From: Penium margaritaceum
Taxonomy: Eukaryota > Streptophyta > Zygnematophyceae > Desmidiales > Peniaceae
Direction of reading: 5' to 3'
Assembly: GCA_023375785.1 (NCBI GenBank)
Contig: SZWC01004913.1
Span: forward strand, 34,993 to 98,992
Length of the DNA stretch: 64,000 nt
A program made the position numbers and the translations under genes. Shown piece after piece: positions 11,191 through 24,759 of this stretch. The notes beneath the pieces are model-generated. The model worked only from the letters and a program-made list of their open reading frames with translations. It was not told the DNA's origin and did no database searches. How positions within the stretch are numbered: position 1 is the first letter of the stretch; each line of letters starts with the position of its first letter.

Positions 11191-12639
11191 CTCTCGCGGT
11201 CGTGAGAACCCCATTCACGACATGCGAAGACAACCGGAAAGTAATAGGTAAGTTATGTTATTTTATATCTGACAATGTATGCAATTAAGGAATAAAATAG
11301 GTCACCTGTTCTTTCACCGAGTGTTTCTGTCATATCTAACAAAAAATGCAAAAAATCATTGGTGCCAGGAAATGAACAAGTGTCAACCATGAAACTTCTA
11401 TTAATGTTCCAAAGATGTCGACCTAGAATGTACACTGGAACATGAGTATACATTCTGAGGGTGATTGGTCATAAATGGGACAGGTCGACGGCTGACGGCC
11501 AGTCAGGAAACTGACCGGCCATCAGCAGGCCACCTGCTGGAAACCAATTGAGCTGGTTGCTCAATCAGTGGCTACGCTGCCACGGGGCCTTGAAAGTCAA
11601 GGCCATTGGCCTTGAGCCTTTAACACTGTCCTCCTTCCTTTGTCTCGATCTGTGACCGAGGACCAGGAGAGAGTGCAAGCAAAGAGAGTGAGAGAAAACA
11701 TCAAAATTTCAGCGTAAAATCGCTCAAAGAGCCTTCCACAAGATGGTTTTGTGCCGATGCATACAAATGAATTCTTGAGTTTGTTTAGTAGGAACTTCAT
11801 GTTTTATGCACAAATAAATCATGTAAATTTACGAGTTTGGGATAGTACTTCCCTTGTTTTGGACCGTGAACAAGGGGACGAGGGAAAAAAAGGAATGGGC
11901 TTCTAGAGACACAAAACATCCTAGTCTTTCTGCTCGGATCGTTGATGACGATTGCGCACAAAGTGATACAAAGGGGAAAATCCCTCCACCAAGCAATGGA
12001 CACTAATGTATGACTTCTAACGGCAAGAGGTGTATAGGATTGGAAACCACAACAGTTATTGTGGTTTTAAAAGCTGGATGACCCTTTTGGCTAAACACCG
12101 CTAGCAACTACAGTAGCGATAGAAACGAAAAGGGAAGATGTATGTATATAAATCAACTGTTTAAATTACCATAATTATCTTGAAATGATTTTGACAAGAT
12201 CATTTTACAGTTTCCAACTTCTCCTAGCATCTCCCCTCCCGTGGAAGGCAACCTGATGGTTTGTGGGATAGTGTGGAGAGTCTCCGCCTCCACCTACCTT
12301 CCTTTTCCCATTCTCTAATCTTCTCTCCCTCCCCTTGATTGCTTCTCTTACAAAGGGTAAGAGAAGCAAGCCGATGCAAGAAGGGAAAGAAACAAGGGGA
12401 AAACTCCCTCTTCTTATTTTTGCTTGTAACTTGGCTGTGTGAGCAAATCTCATATTATCTCTTGCTTTTCCGTTGTCACAGTGTCAGGTTCTTAGATTGG
12501 CTTGTAGGCAATCTGGTATCATGATTCACGGCTAAAAACATTAGCTTAGAAACCCACATGACTGTACTGGCCATGCCAGTAGAGAAAAAACGTTGTTCTC
12601 TACTGAAAATTCTGTTCCACCCATGACTGCCTGGGAACC

Positions 12640-14900
12640 TAGAAAGATCACCATGTGGGTGTGTCATCCACGTCGACCTAGAAATACAAAAGGTGGTTTT
12701 GATACCTCACCAATTTTAAGGAAAAGGAGAGCAAGAAGGGTTTTATACCTCTTTGTGGGTAATTCTCACACAACATGTACATACTAGCGACATGCACAAC
12801 AGTAGAACAAGTGCCCGACCGTCCAAGACCAACAAGGGCAAGGTCGTGACGGAATCACCACAGACCCTTGGTGGATTCCGAGTTTTAGAAGACATCACCG
12901 TGAGCACTTTGTGCAAATCAACAGCAACATGTTGCCAAAGGCAACCTGTGCTAAGCTTGGTGTAACCAAGAAACATGCAGAAGCCAGAAATATGTCTCGT
13001 GAGCATGCTGATGTACACGTGGAGAAATCCCACCAAACGGAGGATGCGCTTGGGGAGGACCACCCTGATCTGGACCTTGAAGAAGAGCACAACAATGATG
13101 ACATCGACAAGGATTATAACCATTGTCATCTTTGTAAGGTGGACTCAATCTGATCGCTCAAAGGAAATGAGCTTATCGTGTCTAAAGAGACTACCGATAG
13201 CATCGATGCTATCGACACTAGCAAGGACGGTGAAAACAGCCAAACATTCTTATGAGTACGAGCTAGAGATGCCATGGAAAAGAGAATCCAATCTGCTCAC
13301 TGGAAGCTTGTTAAGGTGGCCGCTGAGGCGGTAGGGCGACTCAAAATCAAAATGGACACCAGAGGGATGACAGTATCCAGGGGAGTGGAGATGAACTCCC
13401 CTTTTGATAGCATGGCTGCAGTAGGGCATTTATACACCCCCTTGAGCATCTTGGTGGACGATAGCTTCCATAAAAAAGTGGGGCTCCTCGGAGGCGTGTA
13501 CGTAAACCGTTTCCTCCTTTAGTGGGTACAGACACACGGAGGCTCTCATGGCTATTATTGAGGATGTACCTACATCATAGTTAAAGTTTTCATTCATCAA
13601 CCTTTTGGCCCATTTTGGACAAAGCATCACGGACCTCAATTGTGATCTCCAGCTCCATCATTGTGATGCTCATGAGGCAACACACCAATGTGAAGACTTC
13701 GACAAGGTGCTGGAAAGCGTGACCCACATGCAGTTGCAATAGCAACTTGAGTGTACCACAACTGCTGATGCCCCCGCTACTGGAAGTGAGGACTTACGTA
13801 CCTCGGCGACATCGGGACCGAACATGAATACATCATTTTCCCATAGTGTAGAGATCTTTCAAAAGAGAGTGAAGTTGAATAATTGGCTGAATCACTTGGA
13901 TTATGTTCTGCGCATCCACAAGGCTTCACTCGGCCAATGCGACGACCTTGCCATGACGCAAATGGAAGACAAGCCCTTCAAGCACATGGTCAAGGAGTGG
14001 GGTACACAACAGCCACACTTTGGTTGGCAGCCTATGGTGAGGGGGACTTTCTGCAATATCATGTGCGAAAAGTGCACCTAGCTCGAGGAGGCACAATGTG
14101 CCTTCCACAAACTCAAAGACTTCAAGCAGCTGGGTGGCTTATTTGCGTCCTTCTTAAGTGAGTTCATAGTGCACATGGAGGAAGAAAAAATCTTCATCAA
14201 GGGTGAGGGGACATAGACCTTAAAACACCTGAAGTGCTTACTTCTAGATCACTTACGTGGACTTGTAATGAAGAAGCTAAAGGACAAGACCACCATGATA
14301 GCAATGGCCTGATTTTAGACAAGTTGGAGGATGTCGTGTCACTACATGAATAAATTGTATTCAGCAAACCCAAAGCACAACTCACATGCATGGCCAAATG
14401 CACATGTGCAGCAACGCCACAACATACAAGTAGATGTTGCAGGAGCTAGAGGGACAATCGGGCTACAAAGTGGAGGTAAGCAAAAGTACCTCGTAAAGCC
14501 CCCCATCCATAAGACTGCCGGGTAGAAGAACCTCAACCACAAGGGTGACCACGACCATGATAAGTTGTAGAAGTCACGTGAACATCACAACACGGCCTTT
14601 AGTGAGGGATTTTGCGACAATTGTATGCAGCCCGACCACTTTAAGGTTTGGTGCCTTGAGGCTACTGGTGACAGATGAGAGGCTACGACATTGGGTGTAG
14701 CAAGAGTCCCCATGGGCATGGTGCATAAGGTGATCACGGACAGCGTCGTAGATAAGGCCATGGCCATGGCAATGGGCCCGGCCATAGAAACGGATAAGGC
14801 CGTGGTGCTGGTTTTCCGTATCCTTGAATGTTGGTAGTGGGACCATTCAGAGGAAAAAGTAGATCATGAGCATGTATTGATATTTAAAGACATTGATGTA
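12640..14900 (+). mobile_element. Gypsy A, leader and gag region
   Basis: Collinear with the B gag region (33600-35770). It starts at the 'GACCGTCCAAG.CCAACAAGGGCAAGG' block and ends after the knuckle and the 'GGCAATGGGCCCGGCCAT' block. Broken; older than the matching part of B. Confidence 0.75.
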
Positions 14901-15058
14901 AAGAAATTTTAATTCTTGACAAGTTCAAATTTCTTAGGTGTTTATTCCTCTCTCATTAAATCATACTCCACACTTGCTAGTTGTCATTTTCCACCAATCC
15001 TTGCATCTCCGGAAAATATGCAAGATCACACTTGCTTTTTGGTGGTGATATTGACCAC

Positions 15059-15920
15059 TGCTCTAAGCGTGTGCTTTCTAGAGATTCGGCCTTGTTTGTG
15101 GAGAGCACAGTCGCAGAGGAAAGATAGACTTGGAGATGTCTGAAGCCAGTGCTGAAACACACAGGTTATGACGGGTTGATTCAGATGAGCTATGTACAAA
15201 GTATTTACAATATTCATCCGGCTAGTCATGGCCCCAGCCTACTACTCTCCTAGCTTGCTATAACAAGCTGCTTGCACCAGTACATGATGTCCTACTTGCA
15301 ACTGTACATGGTGTCCGAATTGCACCTAATGCCTGTCGTGAGAAGTGCTCAGCGATCAATCATCCAGATTGATGGTCCATCTTATCCTTCCGTGTGTTGT
15401 CGTGTTGGCTCGATGCCTCTCATGGTCACCGCAGGTGTGTCTCAACGGTGGATGCGGCCGCCATCTTGTACACACCACTGGATGTGCTGCGACTGTTGCA
15501 TGTCATAGCCACTGTTTTGCTACCTCCATTGACCACGTGCATTGTTGGAGCTCACCTCCACGATTTCCCTTTGGCCGACAGCGTAAGCGTTCTGCTACTC
15601 AATGAGAGGGTAAAATCCATGCTTGTATGGCATGTTCGGAATGCAAAACGATATTCCAGAAATTTTATCCCTCAATTTCTCTCTCACTCGCTCTTGCACT
15701 TCCTCCTCCTCCTCCTCCTCCCCCTCCTCCTCCTCCTCCTCATCCTCCTCCTCCTCCTCCTCCTCCTCCTCCTCCTCCTCCTCCTCCTCCTCGCGTCCGT
15801 GGTCGAGCGAATTCAAGCTCGACCTTGAGCCTAATCTATGAAAATCAGAAAAGGGTCCGATTGTCTCCAAACCGTGGATAGGCATCGATTTTACCAGAAG
15901 ATTAGGGACACCAAGTTACA
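15059..15920 (-). repeat. 3' LTR of Gypsy C with a CTC microsatellite
   Basis: It matches 20633-21407 along its length ('GTGGAGAGCACAG', 'TAGACTTGGAGATGTCTG', 'GCACCTAATGC'). It is longer than its partner mainly because of the (CTC)n tract at 15702-15792, which the other LTR lacks. Confidence 0.85.
15702..15792. repeat. (CTC)n microsatellite
   Basis: About 90 bp of almost pure CTC/CCT triplets, with single interruptions near 15721 and 15740. It lies inside an LTR and is absent from the sister LTR, so it expanded after insertion. The Glu-, Ser- and Pro-run open frames here are artefacts of it. Confidence 0.97.
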
Positions 15921-18900
15921 TTCCCCCCCACACCCATCGGAACCGCATTGGCCTGGCACGTCTGAGATACTCTTGGAGGGAATTGTTGGTACCTCCAACA
16001 TTGAAGTTTGTCTTTGGCTCCCATGATTTGTGCTCAACTCTCCTTGCAATGTACAAAGAACTCACACCAATGTCCCTTCTGGTAATCCCGCCACAATCAT
16101 CTCCATCTCAAAATCCTCACTTCCTTCAACCTGGACAGTAGGAGGTGGAGCTGCTCGGCGAACCTCGACAAACGTGTTGGGATTGTGGTAGGCACAAAGC
16201 AGGAAGATATTGAACACCGGATGGATGTTGAAAGGAATTGGAAGCTCGAGCTTGTTAGACATAGTGACCATTTCTCCAGAATGCAGAATGGAATGACCCG
16301 TCGTGGCTGCAGCTTTAGGCTCCCAACCCCCATTAGCAGGAGGTTGGCAGAGTGAAAAATTACCTGACCACCCACATGAAACTACTTTGTAGATTGATGC
16401 TTATCTTCCTGCTGATTCTGCTGTTGCATTGCCCTTAAAGGCCATTGCTATATCACGTCCCATATGGTGGCAAACCCATCAGCAATCTGATGCACAGCTA
16501 GAAGAAACATTGTTGTAGCAAAGGTGGTTGGACTCAGTGGCTGGTGGCCGTAGACCACCTCAAATGGTGACTTTCAAGTTGATACTCACTCCGCTGAGTT
16601 GTAGGCAAACTCTGCCACTCCAAGCTTCTAGTCCCAGTCCTCTCTCTTTGATGGGACCATGCTCTAAAACAGCTGCTCCAAAGTCTGATACGTATGCTCT
16701 ATCTACCCATCGCTCTGAGAGTGCTATGCACTGATCACTTGTACCCGTGTTCTGCGTTTCCCCATGATATCTCTCCAGAACCACAAAGTGGAGTGTGGAT
16801 TACAATCTGAGACCACCGACAACACACTCCGTGTAGCTTGATGACATGACTGAGGAGGACATGGATTATCCGAGAAGCCGTGATTTTCTCTCGAAATACA
16901 ACAAATTTACTATCTTGGAGAACCAGTCAACCACCACCAACACCATGTTTTACCTTGCTACATCATAGGCAACCCGCCGATGAAGTCAAGCGAGATGTCC
17001 GTTCATGGCTGTTCAGATACAAGCAATGGTTACAGCTCTCTTGATAGCTTGGCCCTCTATGCCTTCATGCATTGGCACACATAGCAACTGGTCACAAACC
17101 TCTTTTAGTCAGTCACCATTGATGGGCACCAGTATGAGCATGCCAAGGATTTGACCGTTTTGTTGAAGCCAAAGTGGTCTGACTAGTGGATCTCATACAT
17201 CCTCCAATAGCAACTATTTCAATGGCACGTAATCCGACACAACAATCTTCTACTCTTGTCCCCTTCACCAATACACTCCTTCTTGCATTGCATCTTTCAG
17301 TGCACTCCTTGTGAATCCTTGTCCATGCCATTGCCATTCTTGAAAAGGCTATGCATGATTGGAGATTCCATAAGCATTATGATAGAATTGAGGCTCAAGT
17401 CAGGCCTCCACGATAGAGGGTCTCCAGGTACCAATGCCAATGCTTGAAATCATCTATCACATTCAACATCTCTTTCTCATGGATTACGTAGTTTGGCCAT
17501 GCACCTCGCAGCTTGTATGAAGTGTGCGCAATCAGCTACGGCCCCTTTCCATAATCATGCATCAGTACTTATCCAATGGTGCAGTTACTTGCGTCCATTG
17601 ACACAACATACTCCTACTGAATCCTAATGCACTAAGACCAGAGAACCACACATTGTACACTTGAGTTCCTCGAATCCCTTCTGCTCTTTCTCACACCATT
17701 GCCACTGGCGATCCCACCTTAGCAGGTGGGTCAACGGTACACCCTTCTCTACGTATCCCCGGATGAACTTCTGGTCATAATTGACAAACCCAGGAAGACT
17801 TGAAGTGTACGTACACATATTTGTGTCTTCCATTGCTTCATTGCCTCTACCTTCTTTGGGTCCATGCAAAGATCCTTGCTGCTCACAATGTATCCAAGGA
17901 ACTAAACCTCCCTTTTCTTGAACTCACAGTTGGAGAGTTTTGTAAACAGTTTCTCTCCCTGAAAATATCCAGCACCTACTGAATATTTTTCTGATGTTTT
18001 TTTAGACTTTGGAAGTAGATGAGGATGTCTTCAAGGAATACCTCCACGAATTGGTCCATTAGAGAGTGGAAGATCTTGAACATGAGACTTGTGAACATTA
18101 CAAGAGCATTGGTCAATCCAAAGGGCATCACGAGGTGTTCAAAATTATCGCAACGTGTCCTAAATGATATCTTCTCCACATCCTACTCCATAATCTAGAT
18201 CTGATGGTACTCCAAGTGCAATTCGATCTTGCTAAAGTATTGCGCTCCTCCCATTTGGTCAAACAACTCCTGAACCCTTGGCAATGAATACCGATTCATG
18301 ATGGTTATATTTTTCAATGCATAATAGTCCACGCATGTCCACAGCTCTCTTGTCTTTTTCTTCACAAAGAGGACCAAGTCACGAATACCGATTCATGATG
18401 GTTATATTGTTCAATGCATAATATGCATCATACAGCGATATTGATGGCCTAATGAACCCCTGCTCTCTCAGCTCCTCAAGCTATTTATTCAGCTCACCAA
18501 GCTCATTGTCACTCATGTGATAAGCAACATGCACCTTTGGAGGCGCTTCTAGAACCAGCTTAGTTCTGTGATCGATGTCCCACTTTGGCAGTAAACCCTT
18601 TGGCAGCTTAGCAGGAAACATGCCACTGTAGTTGTATAACACTCCCTTGATGTCTTTTGATAGCTCTGGTTCTGGCTCTTTCTATTGCTCTCCTTCTTGT
18701 TGCTTTGCCTCTACTATCAACACTTCCAACTTTCTAGCTACTTTCTTCTATCCCACCCATATAAGGTGTATTTCATTCCCCTTATACTGATAGCGTTTCA
18801 GCTGCACGTGACTCAACTATGGCACCTTGCCTATCTTGGAGTCCTCCTCAACCCACAATGGCAAAAACATGGCTTTTTTTATTTTCACCTTCACCTAGCT

Positions 18901-20618
18901 GTACACCCAATCCATAACTGGACAGATGAAGCCAATCACATCCTAAAATGACTTCATAGGCATCCATCACGCACATGCAAAAGTTCACCTTGCATGACAG
19001 CTTACCCAAACTGACCCTCAAATACTTGAGAGGCAATCCACACTCTAGCTCTTGTTACACCAACTCGGCCTTGGTTGGCTTCTCAGGTAGTTGTGAAAGC
19101 CTTAACCTTTTTGCGAGCTAGTCACTAAAGAACGAGCGCGACGTGCCGCAATCCAGCAATGCTTTTATCAGCTGGCAAGTCTGGCATACCTTGCTGCTAA
19201 AAGAAGCAACCAATGAAATTGTGGCTTTTAGGAGGATTCCTAGAACGCTCCGGCTCCCTTCACTCTGCATCAACATATTTGGCAGCTCCCTAGTTTTCAA
19301 AGGAGGGGCTGGTGTTTGCTGATGCGGATGAAGCTTTCCCAAAAGTTGGTCGTCCGCCACTCACTACAAGTTGCCATTTTCCTGCTACTTCTCCTTGGAG
19401 TCCTTCTGGTGCCCATGCATTCTTGAGATCCATTTGTTCCCAGCACCTGGCTTGTTTTGCTACTAATCTGCTTGCACTACATCAATCTCCCATGGGTTAG
19501 CTTGTTGGTGCTGTACTTCACATTGGAAATTCTCCTGCTTCTTATGGATACCTCCTTGATTGTAGTGTAACACGTCAACGAGCTCAGAAATGGCCACCAT
19601 TGCATGGAACTCAATGACTCCACTTAGTGCTAGCGTGCACTGAATCTCACTCTTCAAGCCAGAGTGGTATTTATCTTCCATCTCCAGCTTCCTCATGTCG
19701 TCAATTTTTTAGCACAGTGATTGACAAGAATTCATGCATATACTCCTAGACCAAGCCGATCTACTTCAGATGTTTTGGCTTGTTGCGTGCGACCATGGAA
19801 ATGTTCACAAGATCAAACCAATCTTTGATTACTTGCTCGAACTACTCCCATGTCTTCTGCACATGCGCTTCAGCTTGCTCCATGCCCGGGTGCCACAACA
19901 TGGCATGTTGTACAACCACGTTCCCACCTCCACTTTGAGTGGCCAGCAGATTCATTTGCATCTACCACTATAATATTGCTCCACATAGCACTGTTGCCGC
20001 AAATGACACATGCACAAAGTCGTCCTTTGGAGGGTGACCAAAAGCCCTAAAGTAGCTCTTCATTGAAAAAAACTAGGTACGTATGCTCGCACCCTTGACT
20101 GGGGCATTGAATGGTTTTGGAGCCTTTGGCTTTGGTTTTTGCAGAATCCTTGACCGGGCCGCCGAACCTGTCCAGCATTAGACCCATCTCGCAAGTCAGC
20201 CATCTGCCGATTGAGCCACTCACTCTCCATCTTGAGGACTCCCAGCTGCTCTACGATCTGTTGGAGGGCGTGCTCCATGGCTCACATGGAATTCTTTATC
20301 CATGGAGATATCAAGAAAATATTGGTAGTGGTTCTACAAAAAAAAAGAAGTTGGTAGCAATTCGGCAGGCCGAGGTGAAAATCTAATGTCTTCGAAGTGT
20401 GTGGGAGTCACCCGTTGCCTTCCACACATGCACTGTACGTTGTGTGGACACTCTAGAAATAAAGAAAAGATTTCTAAAGATTGGCTCGTCCGTTGGATTT
20501 GAAGTCTGGTCCAACAATCTCCCTCTCATTCAGCCTCGACGTTGTTCGATGTACTCTGTGTCTTCGACTCCTTGGAGCCTGTAAAGATCGACAGTGCATC
20601 TTTCACTGTTTAGCTCTG

Positions 20619-20630
20619 GCTCTGATACCA
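20619..20630 (-). promoter_or_regulatory. tRNA-iMet primer binding site of Gypsy C
   Basis: The minus strand reads TGGTATCAGAGC, the classic plant initiator-Met primer site, two bases inside the end of the 5' LTR (20633). It fixes the orientation and LTR boundary of element C. Confidence 0.9.
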
Positions 20631-20632
20631 GG

Positions 20633-21407
20633 TGTGCCAGTGTGTGGTCTCTAGAGATAAGGTCTTGGTATGTGGAGAGCACAGTTTCATAAAAGAGCTA
20701 GACTTGGAGATGTCTGGAATCCAGAGCTTCAAAAATATATTCAGATACATGTTGATTTCAATGAGCAATCCACAAGGTAATCATACTGTTCGGTCGGCTA
20801 TTCCTTGCCCCAGCCTACTGCTCTCCTATCTTACTACATCAAGATACTTGCAACTGTACCCGGTATCCTACTTGCATCTGTTCCTGGTGCCTGACTTGCA
20901 CCTAATGCTTCGTGTGAGAAGTGCTCACTCATTGACTGTCCACATCGACGGTCCGTCTTGTCCCTCTTCTAGCACTTGTGTCAGCTCGATATCTTTCATG
21001 GTCAACGCGGTTCTGTCTTGATGGGTACAGTCAATATCTTGTACATGCTATTGGATGTGCTATAAACATCACACGGTCGCAGCCATCATTTTGCTGCCGT
21101 TGTTGACCGTGTACATTTGGGGATCGCCTCCGAGAAATCCCCTCAAGGGGTAGCATAACTGTTACGCAACTCGCCGAGAGGATGAAAGTCACACTCATAT
21201 GGTGTGCTTGGAATGCCATGTAAGCTACAAGCAAGATTATCCCTCCTTAGCTTGCCCTCTCCCTAGCTCGCTCCTCCTCGCATCTGCAGTTGAACGAAGT
21301 CAAGCTCGACCACTAGTCCGATTTCTGAAAGTCAAGAGGAGGCCTGAATGCTCCCAAAACGTGGAAAGGCCTTGAGTATGCCGGAACTTTAGGGATACCA
21401 TATTAAA
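20633..21407 (-). repeat. 5' LTR of Gypsy C
   Basis: Partner of 15059-15920. It starts (on +) at TGTGCCAG directly beside the primer site and ends where the 'ATACAAGAATTTTGT' sequence of Gypsy A resumes. Confidence 0.85.
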
Positions 21408-22769
21408 ACTATACAAGAATTTTGTGACACATTAATTGGAGCAAATACCCTCATGACAATAAGAACAATCATGTTTGCGGTACCTTTGGTCAACAGGTGT
21501 GACCATGTCAAGTTGAAGGACTGGAAGGTACTTGCCAACCTCAAACGTAGGTATAATTTGTGGACTTGAGCGAGAAAAACATGGGGGTTAGGGTGTTTTC
21601 CGCACCATCTCTGTGTTTACTGCAAACTCGGCTTTCCATCACTGAGCCTTTTTTCCCCAGAAATTGTAGGTAGCATGATGATGCAATTTGAAGGAAACCT
21701 GGCCAGTACTCCCATGAACGTGAAGGTTGACACCAAAGGGGGTGACTCCTTTGTCAACCTTGGATTTACCCAACATGTGGGCCAGAAATATAAGTAATTA
21801 GATGGCGTGGATTAATTCACAAACGAGTGCATAGTTTTGTGATCTGTACCTGCAAGCTAAAATATGCATTAACAGATACACACAGAGTATCACTTTCAAA
21901 TTAGTCAACCTTCTTGACCTGTTCGATGTGGTTATAGGAAATCCCTAGTTGCAAAAAAAAACAAGACTTCGATATTCTTTGAACCAATGCAGTTGACAGT
22001 CCAGAAGGGACATCGTCGCATTACCTTGATTACAAGTATGGAATTGTCACCGACCCGACTTGAGGTCCATGCCAGTTTGTCTGTAATCTAGGTCCAAAGA
22101 CGTATTTGACATGGTTGTTGATAGTTCTAGGCCTAGCTATAGAAAGTGGAGGACAAAATGAAGGAAGATACGCCGTAAAAGATGAGATATGTGCTCGTAG
22201 AGTTCTCAATGATATTCCAAGACTCACCGTCTTGGCTGCCACCAAACGAACACATGGACTACACAATTCCACAGTCAGAGACGACACGTTTGTTTATATC
22301 CATGTATCTCTTTAATCCATCAGAAAGGTGAGAAGCCAAATGCCAAATCAAATAGAACCTTGCAAAAGGGTGGATCAAGCCAAGTAGCTCGTTGTATGAT
22401 GCATTGACCCTTCTTCTGGATTGAAAGCATGGTGGTTTACGCATGTCGAGAGATTGTCAGGCACTGAACAAGTTGAAGGTAAAAACTTGATTCCCCTTAT
22501 CGTGGATTGATATCCTGTTTGATCAAATCCAAGGACAAATTTTCTTTTTTTCCTTGGATTTATCTCAAGTCTACCACCAAATCTGCATCTTAGAAGATGG
22601 TGTGTTTAAAAAAGTGTTTTGGACGCACATGGGAAATCGTCAGTTTCAGGACGCCCTGGCAAGATTCTAAAGAGAAACATACCAAAATGTTTCCAATTAG
22701 CTCGATCAGTTTGTGTTTGTTTACTTGGACAGCATCATGGTTTTCTCTGCACCAATGGAGGAGCACATA

Positions 22770-23206
22770 CCCTACTGCGCCTCATATTCAATTATAAATA
22801 TTTTTAGGGCGTTTTGGCTCAACGTATTTGTTTTTCATCGAATTTCATAAGTATACCCTAAATAATTACATCTGGGTACTTGATGAACAAAAAAACGAAT
22901 TGCCCCAAAATGTTACAAAATAACTCACGATGCAGTTCACGTCCGAGTGTTCGCATGCGGACTTTCGCGCAAATCCTGTTTTCCGCATCAGCCATGTCAG
23001 TCTGACGCGGCTGGCAACGTCATGCCAGCCACGTCAGACTGACGCGCTCTCGAACACAGCCAGTTCACGGTGTTCGAGACCGCCGCTCATCGAATTTAAG
23101 AACGAAATTAAAGGTGCCACCTAAATCATTCTTTCTTCAAAATCCGTGCTCGAAAATAAAGATGCCATAAATTATGGATTTTGAAATGAATATCAAGCGT
23201 AGTAGG
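22770..23206. mobile_element. MITE copy 1 (TA-flanked, CCCTACT ends)
   Basis: A 437-bp non-coding element flanked by TA. The left end is CCCTACTGCGCCTCATATTC and the right end is its imperfect inverse (GAATATCAAGCGTAGTAGG). Inside is a second inverted pair, GTCAGTCTGACGCG and CGTCAGACTGACGCG, around 23000-23055. Two more copies are at 37218-37675 and 49749-51067. TA duplication plus short inverted ends fits a Tc1/mariner-type MITE. It interrupts the RT region of Gypsy A. Confidence 0.85.
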
Positions 23207-24759
23207 ATAGAACATTTGTGAGAATTCCTCGCAATCCTCCGTGATAAAATTTCTATGAAAACATTTGTAAGGGCATTTTGTACAAAATGAGCTTGAATAC
23301 ATTGGACATAAAGACAACAAGGACGGTATCCGTGTCAATCCATAAAAGGTCGAATCCATAGTGAATCGGTCTCACCCAAAAAGTAATGGGCAGATTGGTT
23401 TCTTCCTCGAATTTATGAACTGCTTTGGACGTTTTATCTAAGTCTATTCAGCATTGATAGCTCTGCTAACCAGGATTACGTGAACAGAGGTACATTGGGA
23501 ATGGACAGCTGTGTATGAGGACTCTTCTCTCAATGTCACCGCACCCATATTTGCTTTTCTGGATCCATCACAACCATGGGAGGTATAATGTGGTGAGTTG
23601 GTATTATGACCCAGAGCAGTACTCATGTAGAACGGTCACTCGGTCGCGTATGAGAGAAAAGACCTCATCCTCTCTGAGATTCCACACATGAATGGTAATT
23701 AGGAGCTCCTCACATGCCTTCAAGGTGTGGCATTGTTATCTCAAGGACACCGCGGAGGATGTAACGTTCATGGAAGACCACAACTTGTTGGTGTTTTTCT
23801 AAACGCAATTGAACATGTCAAGAGGACAAGTGTATGAGTGAATACGTGAGCCAATTTTAGAAGTATTGGCCAGGATGCATCAACATGGCCAATCCATTAA
23901 TCCAAAAGCCTGTGGATATTAAAGCAACCACGTAGGTCAATGGGTGGTTTATGGCCATTGCGGCAGCTACGGTGCATACACTAGATTCCCTTGTATTTCT
24001 ACAGCAACAAACTCAATATATATCCACTACAATGTTCTTATAAATAGGATCCAAATGGGATCATGAATGGCTTCTTCAAGACTCTTACAATCTGGACACG
24101 CACAGATATGTCAAGGCTGTTGGAATTTATTGGCATGGAGATCAGGTCGTTGTGTCGAACTCGGGAGACCTTTGTGCAGAGATGATCTCCAACTTCTACA
24201 ACCTGCTGGTGGTAGGTCATGTTGGATCTCAAAAGGAGGGAAAGGAACTCTAGTACCTGTATTGTTTTTTTCCCGATGGATTTGTCGACGTTCATAATTA
24301 TTGCATGACATGCAAACTATGTCTCTGGAACAAGGCTAGTAAAAAAAGGTATACTAGAGTCACAATAATTTTCCATCCCTGAGACTTCACGCGAGTGTGT
24401 CAACATGGAATTCATCACAGGTCTTTCACATATGGCCCATGACCACAATGCAATAGCTGCGGTTTTGGATCTTCAAGCGGACATGAAGGATTTAATTCCT
24501 ACAACCACTCATGTGAAAACAGAAGAGACCATTTGTGTCTTATTCGAGGGTGTTTTGAAGTACCGTGAGCTTTCGTTGTGCATTATCTCCAATCAAGATA
24601 AAAACTTTGCTAGTAAGTTATAGCAAAATATGCAAATGAAATTCACTAGTGAGTCTCAAACATTGACAGCATTTCACCATCAAACTGACAGACATACATA
24701 GCAAATATATAGCACAGTTTTAAAGCAGATGTTTTATATCCACATTGACCCTGCCATGA

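Larger units (their letters stand above)
9759..11475. mobile_element. element X: hAT-like non-autonomous insertion in the LTR of A
   Basis: This 1.7-kb block has no counterpart in the other LTRs of the family. It is bounded by TTGGACAG (9751-9758) and TGGGACAG (11476-11483), a 7/8 match to an 8-bp target duplication. The uninterrupted LTR of B has GGACAG once at this point. Its ends are weakly inverted: 'TATGATTAATC' on the left and 'TATGACCAATC' on the reverse complement of the right, with further scattered matches over about 50 bp. It has no transposase. An 8-bp duplication is typical of hAT elements, so hAT is an inference. It carries the hairpin satellite and the repeat modules listed below. 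Confidence 0.55.
9627..12600 (+). repeat. 5' LTR of Gypsy A, split by element X
   Basis: 9627-9758 matches the first part of the family LTR (compare 26107, 32568, 40404). The match resumes at 11484 with the GC-rich block and continues through the 'AAATCGCT', 'TTGTGCC' and 'GTTGATGACGATTG' blocks also seen in the LTR at 40404-41127. The LTR end, near 12.45-12.6 kb, is not sharply defined. Confidence 0.7.
15059..21407 (-). mobile_element. Gypsy element C, antisense, inside Gypsy A
   Basis: A structurally complete Gypsy fossil of a different family. The 3' LTR is 15059-15920 and the 5' LTR 20633-21407. The primer site matches tRNA-iMet (TGGTATCAGAGC, minus strand, 20619-20630) and the purine tract is GGGGGGAA next to 15920. 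Parts on the minus strand: gag about 19470-20300, protease about 19000-19190 ('LLDCGTSRSF'-like), RT about 17950-18400, RNase H connection about 17560-17870, integrase about 16550-17350 and integrase C-terminal region about 16060-16375. Gypsy A resumes on either side. It has a few dozen breaks, and the large LTR divergence indicates an old insertion. Confidence 0.85.

Noticed and set aside
15595-15885. Poly-Glu, poly-Ser and poly-Pro open frames
   Set aside because: They are translations of the (CTC)n microsatellite within the LTR of Gypsy C.
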